DNA from: Firmicutes bacterium CAG:110
GTDB taxonomy: Bacteria; Bacillota; Clostridia; Oscillospirales; Oscillospiraceae
Length of the DNA: 22,911 bases
Reading direction: 5' to 3'
NCBI GenBank assembly: GCA_000434635.1
Contig: HF988107.1
Coordinates: 15,241 to 38,151 of the forward strand
This document shows, piece after piece, positions 8,001-13,898 of this stretch (positions within the stretch are counted from its first letter, which is position 1; each line of letters starts with the position of its first letter). The position numbers and the translations under genes were made by a program. The notes below the pieces were generated by a model that did no database searches, was not told where the DNA came from, and saw nothing but the letters and a program-made list of their open reading frames with translations.

Positions 8001-9614
8001 GGTAGAGGTGACGATTCTTTCCCGCAGTGCGTCGATGGGCGGGTTCGTAACCTGGGCAAACATCTGCTTGAAATACTCGAACAGCGGCGGGCGGGTGTGG
8101 CTGAGAACGGCCAGCGGAGTATCGCTGCCCATCGCGCCGGAGGGTTCCGCGCCGTTTTTCGCCATGGGGAGCATGATGGTCTTCAAATCCTCGTAGCGGT
8201 AGCCGAAGGCCTTCTGGAGCCGCACCATTTCTTCTCTGGTGTAGGAGGGTATCTTCCGGTTAGGCACCGTCAGGTCGGAGAGGTTCACCAGATTCCGGTC
8301 CAGCCATTCGCCGTAGGGCTGGCGGCTGGCGTACTCCGCTTTCAGGTGTTCATCGTCCACCAGCTCGCCCTTCACCGTGTCCACCAACAGCATCTTGCCG
8401 GGGCGCAGACGGTCCTTGCGGATGACGTGCTCCTGCGGGATGTCCAGAACGCCAACCTCGCTGGAAAGGATCAACCGTCCGTCGTCGGTAATGTAATAGC
8501 GGCTGGGACGTAGACCGTTGCGGTCAAGGACCGCGCCCATCACGTCGCCGTCGCTGAACAGAATGGACGCAGGGCCGTCCCAGGGCTCCAGCATGGTAGC
8601 ATAATACTGGTAAAAGTCCTTCTTCTTTTGATCCATGTTCCGGTTGTTGCTCCACGGCTCCGGGATGGTGACCATCACCGCCAGAGGCAGATCCATGCCG
8701 TTCATGACCATGAATTCCAGCGTGTTATCCAGCATGGCAGAGTCGGAACCGCCCTGATTGACAATAGGCAGCACCTTGGTCATATCGTCCTTCAGAAAGC
8801 GGCTGGCAATGGTCTCCTCACGGGCGAGCATGGTGTCCACATTTCCCCGGATGGTGTTGATCTCGCCGTTGTGGAGAATGAACCGGTTGGGGTGCGCCCG
8901 GTTCCAGCTGGGAGAGGTGTTGGTGGAGAAGCGGCTGTGGACCATGCCGATGGCGGTCTCATAGTCCTCGTCCTGCAAATCCGGGTAGAACTGCCGCAGC
9001 TCCTTGACCAGAAACATGCCCTTATACACGATGGTGCGGCTGGACAGGCTGCACACGTAGGTCTCCTGACTGGACTGCTCAAACACCCGGCGAACCACAT
9101 ACAGCCGCCGGTCAAAAGCGATTCCGGCGACCATTCTCGGCGGCTTTCCCACAAACGCCTGCCAGATGCTGGGCATACAGTCCCGTGCCTTCTGCCCCAG
9201 ATACTCGGGGCATACCGGCACCTGCCGCCAGCCAAGGAAGGGCAGCCCCTCCTTCTTGCAGATGATCTCAAACAGCTTCTTTGCCTGATTGCGCTGCAGC
9301 TCTTCCTGCGGGAAGAAGAACATGCCGACGCCGTATTCCCGCTCCGCGCCCAGCGTGATGCCCGCAGCCGCGGCTGCTTTCACAAAAAACTTATGGCTGA
9401 CCTGTAACAGAATGCCCACGCCGTCACCGGTTTTTCCCTCGGCGTCCTTGCCTGCCCGGTGTTCCAGATGCTCCACGATCTGCAGCGCGTCATCCAGCGT
9501 CCGGTGGCTCTTGCGTCCCTTGATATCCACCACCGCGCCGATGCCGCAGTTGTCGTGTTCAAACCGGGAATCGTACAACCCGGCTGGAGCTGTGCGTTCG
9601 GTGAAATTTTCCAT
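5061..9614 (-). CDS. gltB: Glutamate synthase large subunit
   Basis: At 1517 residues this is the normal length of the bacterial large subunit, which hydrolyses glutamine, channels ammonia to 2-oxoglutarate and, with GltD, reduces the product to glutamate. The N-terminal HDNCGIG motif places the nucleophile cysteine at 23, so a short propeptide of about 22 residues is expected to be removed. The order is glutaminase domain (about 23-430), central domain (about 470-760), FMN-binding synthase domain (about 800-1200) and the C-terminal GXGXG beta-helix (about 1270-1460). The 3Fe-4S ligands are at Cys1120, 1126 and 1131 (CVMMRVCNLDTC). AAGGAG lies 8 bases before the ATG. A promoter and structured leader precede it. 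Confidence 0.97.
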   Translation of the reverse strand: MENFTERTAPAGLYDSRFEHDNCGIGAVVDIKGRKSHRTLDDALQIVEHLEHRAGKDAEGKTGDGVGILLQVSHKFFVKAAAAAGITLGAEREYGVGMFFFPQEELQRNQAKKLFEIICKKEGLPFLGWRQVPVCPEYLGQKARDCMPSIWQAFVGKPPRMVAGIAFDRRLYVVRRVFEQSSQETYVCSLSSRTIVYKGMFLVKELRQFYPDLQDEDYETAIGMVHSRFSTNTSPSWNRAHPNRFILHNGEINTIRGNVDTMLAREETIASRFLKDDMTKVLPIVNQGGSDSAMLDNTLEFMVMNGMDLPLAVMVTIPEPWSNNRNMDQKKKDFYQYYATMLEPWDGPASILFSDGDVMGAVLDRNGLRPSRYYITDDGRLILSSEVGVLDIPQEHVIRKDRLRPGKMLLVDTVKGELVDDEHLKAEYASRQPYGEWLDRNLVNLSDLTVPNRKIPSYTREEMVRLQKAFGYRYEDLKTIMLPMAKNGAEPSGAMGSDTPLAVLSHTRPPLFEYFKQMFAQVTNPPIDALRERIVTSTTVYVGAQGNLLEENAENCKVLKINNPILTETDLLKIKTMDVPGFKVETVSICYYKNTPLEKAIDRLFVDVDRAYRDGTNILILSDRDIDEYHVAIPSLLAVSAVSKYLVRTRKRTAMALILESGEPRLVHDFATLLGFGACAINPYLAQESIGNLISDGLLEKDFYAAVNDYNKAVLAGIVKIASKMGISTIQSYQGSQIFEAVGISEEVIDKYFTNTVSRVGGITIADIQKDMEDRHQQAFDPLGLDIYMDLPSVGAHKFRSGSAAEQHLYNPQTIHLLQQAVWTGDYGKFKQYTAAAANEGGDDMHLRSLLEFNYPETGVPIEEVEDVDSIVKRFKTAAMSYGALSKEAHECLAIAMNRLGGKSNTGEGGEDEERYGTERNSAIKQVASARFGVTSKYLVSAKEIQIKMAQGAKPGEGGQLPGGKVYPWVAKCRHSTTGVGLISPPPHHDIYSIEDLAQLIYDLKCANRSAAINVKLVSEAGVGTIAAGVAKAGAEVILISGFDGGTGAASINSSIHNAGLPWELGIAEAHQCLIMNGLRSRVRIESDSKLMSGRDVAIAAMLGAEEFGFGTGPLVAMGCVMMRVCNLDTCPMGICTQNPELRKKFMGKPEYVMNFMKFMAQELREYMAKLGVRRVDELVGRTDLLKVRPAPAGSRASEMDLSGLLKNPLVENTNVHFDPKAVYDFKLEQTPDMKVLMKKFKKSFDMAEPKPMTVQMEVGNTDRTFGSIFGSEITAKFGNTLPDDTFRVVCTGYGGQSFGAFIPKGLTLELIGDSNDYLGKGLSGGKIIVYPPKNVTYDRSENILIGNVAFYGATGGKAFINGVAGERFCVRNSGAVAVVEGVGDHGCEYMTGGTVVVLGKTGKNFAAGMSGGIAYVLDEDWDFYQRVNKDMVTLESVEHKYDVSLLKDLIREHVEATGSPRGKEILENFGEYLPKFKKVLPHDYDKMLRLIAKMEEKGEDSEQAQIEAFYAMKNGK

Positions 9615-9635
9615 AGCTTTTTCTCCTTCAGGCTA

Positions 9636-9690
9636 CAAAAAATAAACGGCGTTTCCGCGCAAAGGGCAAAACTGCCCCCTGGGGAACGCC
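9636..9690 (-). promoter_or_regulatory. Terminator-like leader hairpin of gltB (possible attenuator)
   Basis: On the minus strand, GGCGTTCC (9690-9683) pairs with GGAAACGCC (9656-9648) with one bulged base. It encloses a small GGGCA/TGCCC hairpin (9677-9664). The stem is followed at once by a T-rich run (9647-9636). It lies between the predicted transcription start near 9700 and the gltB ribosome site. Such a fold could end transcription early; an alternative antiterminator pairing was not identified. Confidence 0.45.
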
Positions 9691-9706
9691 ATTGTTCTCT
9701 GCGCCT

Positions 9707-9735
9707 ATCATACCACAGTGGGCACCGCTTTACAA
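9707..9735 (-). promoter_or_regulatory. Sigma-A promoter of gltB-gltD
   Basis: Read on the minus strand, TTGTAA (9735-9730) and TATGAT (9712-9707) are 17 bases apart. A TG one base before the -10 gives the extended form. Transcription would begin near 9700 and leave a leader of about 86 bases. The rest of the gap up to 9832 shows only a tiny CCGC/GCGG hairpin at 9788-9800. Confidence 0.7.
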
Positions 9736-9832
9736 GGCAGAAGAAATTCCGTTTTCTTCCAATATCTTTGTTCTATTTGCCCAAATTCCGCAAAAAGCGG
9801 CGGCTCGGCGCATCAAAGCAGTCAGGCATATA

Positions 9833-9866
9833 AAACGGCAGCTCCCGGGGAAGGAAGCTGCCGTTT
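9833..9866 (-). terminator. Terminator after the lipoprotein gene
   Basis: AAACGGCAGCT (9833-9843) pairs perfectly with AGCTGCCGTTT (9856-9866). On the minus strand the stem is followed by TTTTATAT. It lies about 33 bases beyond the stop of the minus-strand lipoprotein gene and separates it from the gltB promoter region. Confidence 0.75.
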
Positions 9867-9898
9867 AAGAAAATTCCTGCGGTTTTTGATATCAGGAA

Positions 9899-10429
9899 TC
9901 AATCTGTATAATGTCCATCTATGATATTGCCTGGCACAATATCATATACCATTCCGTCTGTGAGAGACGTTGCCGTTTTCCCGGACATATCAAGTAAAAA
10001 ATCTTCGTTCCATGCTCCTGTAATGGAGAGTACGTTCTCAGTGATATGCCACTCCAGCTCACTTTGTTCTTCGTGAGCGGGATCTGTTTTTCGTTCGACT
10101 TCACGTTTGGCGTAGGATTCAAAAACAGAGATGCAATGAAGCACCTGCGACTGATTGTTCCAAAGACGGAAAGGAATTCCAACAGATGTCTTGATCTGCG
10201 ATAAGATGTCCTCAGTCTCAAAATCGATGCTGTCTTGTGTACCAAATGCGCTTTCAGCATCCAAGCTGACATCCGGAGTCGGTTCAGTGGCCATGCTATT
10301 CGTGTTTTCCTCCAATTGCGCTTTTGCTTCATTGCTTTCAGGGCTGGAATTCGCGGGCAGCTGCTTGTTTGCGCAAGAACACAAGAAAATGCTTGCGATA
10401 AGCAATACCATTACCATTGTCTTTTTCAT
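9899..10429 (-). CDS. Small putative lipoprotein of unknown function
   Basis: The protein has 176 residues. It begins with two lysines, a hydrophobic stretch and the lipobox-like LCSC with Cys19 as the expected lipidated residue, so it is probably exported and anchored to the outer face of the membrane. An acidic, Ser/Asn/Glu-rich linker follows (about 20-65), then a folded part (about 70-176) containing FRLWNNQSQVLHCISVFES and ITGAWNEDFLLDMSGKTA. No known family was recognised. AAAGGAG lies 8 bases before the ATG, and the gene begins 27 bases after the CmpB-like gene, so the two are probably co-transcribed. Its base composition is visibly more AT-rich than its neighbours, which may mean recent acquisition. 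Confidence 0.8.
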   Translation of the reverse strand: MKKTMVMVLLIASIFLCSCANKQLPANSSPESNEAKAQLEENTNSMATEPTPDVSLDAESAFGTQDSIDFETEDILSQIKTSVGIPFRLWNNQSQVLHCISVFESYAKREVERKTDPAHEEQSELEWHITENVLSITGAWNEDFLLDMSGKTATSLTDGMVYDIVPGNIIDGHYTD

Positions 10430-10456
10430 CTGTTTATCTCCTTTCAGCCAAAAGAA

Positions 10457-11185
10457 TCATTTCCGGCTGTCTCTCTGCTTTTCCAGCTTGAGATACATTT
10501 CCTTCAAATGCTCGGCCAGAGGGCTGTCCGAACGGAAGGGGGAGAAAAAGTGATACTTGGCAGCGGCATTCTGGTTGAAATCCCGGATGTGGTCCTTGAT
10601 GCTCTCGTATTTCACGACGACCTTGTTTTCCTCGGCGAACTTCTTCAGCTTGACAATGATCTGGCTGGAATGCACCACGTCGATGATGAACACGCCGAAG
10701 AACATACCAATGAAGAAGGAAAACGCCAGATTGTTGGACAACCACGCCAGCGCATTCAGGATATAGGGATGCACCAGAAAATAGTACGCCGCGCCAAGCG
10801 CCGCCCAGAAGAAGGAGAACAGCGGGCAGATGATCCCCTGAATATTGCCCCAAAGGTTTGAATAGTCCCACAGCCGGACTTTCAGATATTTCAGGCAGGC
10901 AAGACCTGCGATGTACTCGATCAGCGTCATGGCGACAGCCATGGCAAGAAACAGCGCCACCCGGTTCCAGACGGGGTCTGCGATCAGGTGCAGATCCTCC
11001 AGCGACGCCAGCAGGAACAGCGTACACAGGCCGAAGCCGTAAATCGGCAGATACGGGCCGGTACAGAAGCCGGGATTGATCCACTTTTTGTGGCGGTGGG
11101 TCAGGTTGCGGTACAGCAGCTCCAGCACCCATCCGAAGCACGAGCCGATAAAGAACAAAAACGCAAGTACCAGACTAAGCCTCAT
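10457..11185 (-). CDS. CmpB-type putative ABC transporter permease
   Basis: The 242-residue membrane protein shows the N-terminal signature of the ABC_trans_CmpB family (PF06541): FFIGSCFGWVLELLYRN, then a basic loop and INPGFCTGPYLPIYGFG. About five to six hydrophobic segments lie before residue 185, including ones near 1-20, 48-65, 75-100, 115-135 and 150-170. The C-terminal 60 residues are charged and probably cytoplasmic. The family is called transporter permease by annotation, but no ATPase gene is adjacent and its activity is unproven. AAGGAG lies 7 bases before the ATG at 11185. It is first in an operon with the lipoprotein and divergent from the MMPL exporter. No convincing promoter was found for it in the 256-base divergent gap. 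Confidence 0.8.
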   Translation of the reverse strand: MRLSLVLAFLFFIGSCFGWVLELLYRNLTHRHKKWINPGFCTGPYLPIYGFGLCTLFLLASLEDLHLIADPVWNRVALFLAMAVAMTLIEYIAGLACLKYLKVRLWDYSNLWGNIQGIICPLFSFFWAALGAAYYFLVHPYILNALAWLSNNLAFSFFIGMFFGVFIIDVVHSSQIIVKLKKFAEENKVVVKYESIKDHIRDFNQNAAAKYHFFSPFRSDSPLAEHLKEMYLKLEKQRDSRK

Positions 11186-11252
11186 AAGGATTCTCCTTTT
11201 TCTATCTTGTTTCCAGTTTATTCATTTTTTCTAAACACTAACGAAATAATTC

Positions 11253-11268
11253 TTTACGAGACTGTAAA
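11253..11268. promoter_or_regulatory. Inverted repeat in the divergent gap
   Basis: TTTAC (11253-11257) and GTAAA (11264-11268) are separated by 6 bases. They lie between the divergent CmpB-like and MMPL genes, about 60 bases upstream of the MMPL promoter. The arms are short, so an operator role is only a possibility. Confidence 0.25.
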
Positions 11269-11328
11269 CACGCTGAAAAAACGAGAATGTGCAATGTCCG
11301 ATTTGGCATATCTTATCCATTTTACTGC

Positions 11329-11357
11329 TTGCACTTTTCCCGTATTTTGATTATAAT
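11329..11357 (+). promoter_or_regulatory. Strong sigma-A promoter of the MMPL/GLUG operon
   Basis: TTGCAC (11329-11334) and a perfect TATAAT (11352-11357) are separated by 17 bases. Transcription would begin near 11364 and leave an untranslated leader of about 78 bases. No stable hairpin was seen in that leader. Confidence 0.75.
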
Positions 11358-11441
11358 GGTTGCTATCAGAAAAGTCAATATTCGTATTGTTTTGCCTTTG
11401 GAGACAGATTTTTACCCGGAGGCGTATGTGAGGAGGATATT

Positions 11442-13898
11442 ATGTCTGAAAAGAACCCGCCGGACAGTAATTTCATGACAAAGCTTGCCACGTTTATTGT
11501 GGACAAAAAGACTTTGTTCTTCCTTTTGTACATATTTGCCGTGATTTTCTGTGCGTTTTCCTCCGGATGGGTGAATGTGGAAAACGACGTCACCACCTAC
11601 CTCCCGGAGGACACGGAGACCCGGCAGGGCATCGTGGCGATGAACGATAACTTCACCACCTTCGCCACCGCCCAGATCATGGTATCCAACGTCACCTATG
11701 AGACGGCGGAGGAACTGTCCCAGCAGATTGCGGATGTGGAAGGGGTCAGCATGGTCACCTTCGACGACACCCCCGACCACTACACCAATGCCTCGGCGCT
11801 GTTCGATATCAGCTTCGACGGCATTGTCTCCGACGAGATCAGCGAGCGGGCGCTATCGGATGTGGAAGCGCTGATGGACGGCTACGACTACTGCGTGTAC
11901 TCCGACGTCGGCTACGACGAAAACGCCACCCTGCAGGGGGAAATGTCCGTTATTCTGATCATAGCGGTGGTCATCATCATCGTCGTGCTTACCCTGACCT
12001 CCCGTTCCTATGCCGAGGTCCCTGTGCTGATGATCACCTTCGGCGTGGCGGCCATTCTGAACATGGGCACCAACTTCCAGTTGGGCACCATCAGCTTCAT
12101 CTCCAACTCCGTGGCTGTGGTATTGCAGCTGGCGCTGGCCATTGACTACGCCATCATCCTGTGCCACCGCTTCACCGACGAGCGGGAGACCCGCACCGCC
12201 CGGGACGCCTGCATCACCGCTCTGAGCAAGGCCATCCCGGAGATCAGCGCCTCGTCCCTGACCACGGTGTCCGGCCTTGCGGCGTTGGGCTTCATGGAAT
12301 TCAAAATCGGTCTGGACATGGCGCTGGTTCTGGTCAAGGCCATTCTGTTCAGCCTGCTGTCCGTGTTTACCCTGATGCCGGGACTTCTGATGCTGTTCAG
12401 CCCGCTGATGGACCGCACCCGCCACAAAAAACTACTGCCAAACATCACGCCTATCGGCAAGTTTGCGGTGAAGACCCGGCGCGTTGTGCCGCCGCTGTTT
12501 GCCATTCTTCTGGTCGGGGCATTCATCCTGTCCAACCGCTGCCCCTTTGTTTACAGCTATAACAACATCGAGACCGCGAATATGAACGAACGTCAGGCGG
12601 CCTACTTTAAAATCCAGCATACCTTCGGCACGACCAACATGGTCGCGCTGGTGGTTCCCAGCGGCAACTATGACGCGGAAGCGAAAATTCTGGAGGAACT
12701 GGATACCCGCCCGGAGGTCAAGAGCACCATGGGCCTTGCCAACATCGAGGCTATGGACGGCTACACCCTGACGGACAGCCTGAACCCCAGAGAGCTTTCC
12801 GAGCTGGTGGGCATGGATTACGAGGTAGCGCAGCTTCTCTATTCCGCCTACGCCATTGAGAACGACCAATACGGAGAATTCGTACAGGGGCTGGATAAGT
12901 ACGACGTTCCCCTGTTCGATATGCTGATGTTCCTGAAAGACCAGCTGGATTCCCATAATATTTCTCTGGATGACATGGACGAAGCGTCTTTGAACGATAT
13001 TTTCTCCCAGCTGGATATGGCTCAGAAGCAGCTGAAAAGCGACCGCTACAGCCGGATGGTGGTTTACCTGAATCTGCCGGAGGAAAGCGACGAGACCTTT
13101 GCATTCCTGACCGAAATGCGGAACATTGTGGGGAAATACTACGACGGCGATTACTACGTGGTTGGCAATTCCACCAGCTCCCGCGATCTGTCGTCCTCCT
13201 TTGTCAAGGACAATCTGGTAATCTCCATTCTGTCCTCCCTGTTCGTTATTCTGGTGCTGCTGTTCACTTTCCAGTCGGCGGGACTGCCTATTCTGCTCAT
13301 CGCCTGTATTCTGGGAAGTGTCTGGATTAACTTCTCCTTCCCCACTCTGGCCAATCAGCCGCTGTATTTCCTTGGCTACCTCATCGTGCAGTCCATTCAG
13401 ATGGGCGCGAATATCGACTACGCCATCGTCATTTCCAGCCACTACCAGGAGCTGAAGGCCACGATGACCCATAAGGAAGCCATCGTGGAAGCGCTGAACG
13501 CCTCCTTCCCCACCATCTTCACCTCCGGCACCATTCTGTCCGCCGCCGCTCTGCTGATCGGCAACATTTCCACCAACCCCGTTATCTCCATTCTTGGCAC
13601 CTGTCTGGGCCGCGGTACGATCATCTCCATTGTCATCGTTCTGGGTGTTCTGCCTGCCACGCTCGTGCTCAGCGACTCCATCATCAACCGCACCTCCTTC
13701 AAGATGAAGGGCATCGAGCTTCCCACCAGAACTGCCAGCGGCACCATGTATGTCAGTGGGCATCTGCGGGGTCAGGTCAGCGGCGTTCTGGACGGTGAAT
13801 TCACCGGAACGATCCGCGGCGATATGCACGCCATCGTCTCCACCAGTACTCAGGTCAAAAAGCTGGACGAAGCGGAAGGAGAAGAAGACAATGCGTAA
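11442..13898 (+). CDS. MMPL/RND-superfamily membrane exporter
   Basis: The ATG at 11442 follows AGGAGG (11431-11436) by 5 bases and gives 818 residues. The layout is the internal duplication of the RND superfamily: a first membrane helix at about 25-43, an external domain, five clustered helices, a second external domain and a second cluster. Intramembrane aspartates expected for proton coupling are visible at about D235 (AIDYAIIL) and D659 (GANIDYAIVISSHYQE). Actinobacterial MMPL proteins export lipids; the substrate of clostridial members is not known. The tail at 767-799 has three period-8 repeats of the form V/F-S/T-G-x-L/I-x-G-x. The stop overlaps the next gene's start by 8 bases, implying translational coupling with the surface protein. 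Confidence 0.9.
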   Translation: MSEKNPPDSNFMTKLATFIVDKKTLFFLLYIFAVIFCAFSSGWVNVENDVTTYLPEDTETRQGIVAMNDNFTTFATAQIMVSNVTYETAEELSQQIADVEGVSMVTFDDTPDHYTNASALFDISFDGIVSDEISERALSDVEALMDGYDYCVYSDVGYDENATLQGEMSVILIIAVVIIIVVLTLTSRSYAEVPVLMITFGVAAILNMGTNFQLGTISFISNSVAVVLQLALAIDYAIILCHRFTDERETRTARDACITALSKAIPEISASSLTTVSGLAALGFMEFKIGLDMALVLVKAILFSLLSVFTLMPGLLMLFSPLMDRTRHKKLLPNITPIGKFAVKTRRVVPPLFAILLVGAFILSNRCPFVYSYNNIETANMNERQAAYFKIQHTFGTTNMVALVVPSGNYDAEAKILEELDTRPEVKSTMGLANIEAMDGYTLTDSLNPRELSELVGMDYEVAQLLYSAYAIENDQYGEFVQGLDKYDVPLFDMLMFLKDQLDSHNISLDDMDEASLNDIFSQLDMAQKQLKSDRYSRMVVYLNLPEESDETFAFLTEMRNIVGKYYDGDYYVVGNSTSSRDLSSSFVKDNLVISILSSLFVILVLLFTFQSAGLPILLIACILGSVWINFSFPTLANQPLYFLGYLIVQSIQMGANIDYAIVISSHYQELKATMTHKEAIVEALNASFPTIFTSGTILSAAALLIGNISTNPVISILGTCLGRGTIISIVIVLGVLPATLVLSDSIINRTSFKMKGIELPTRTASGTMYVSGHLRGQVSGVLDGEFTGTIRGDMHAIVSTSTQVKKLDEAEGEEDNA

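Noticed and set aside
4944..8513. A 1189-codon open frame on the plus strand, opposite gltB
   Set aside because: It lies entirely antisense to gltD/gltB, which match known families across their length. Its peptide is rich in His, Gly, Val and Ala with no domain, as expected from a GC-rich mirror frame, and it has no ribosome site.
9633..9692. A 19-codon possible leader peptide in the gltB leader
   Set aside because: It lacks a ribosome site, starts only about 8 bases after the predicted transcript start, and is not enriched in Glu or Gln codons as a nitrogen-sensing leader peptide might be.
9788..9800. A small CCGC-AAAAA-GCGG hairpin upstream of the gltB promoter
   Set aside because: A four-bp stem with no T-run is too weak to call functional.
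11356..11478. A 40-codon frame starting with ATG at 11356 ahead of the MMPL gene
   Set aside because: Its ATG overlaps the -10 box, so it would lie upstream of the predicted transcript start, and it has no ribosome site.
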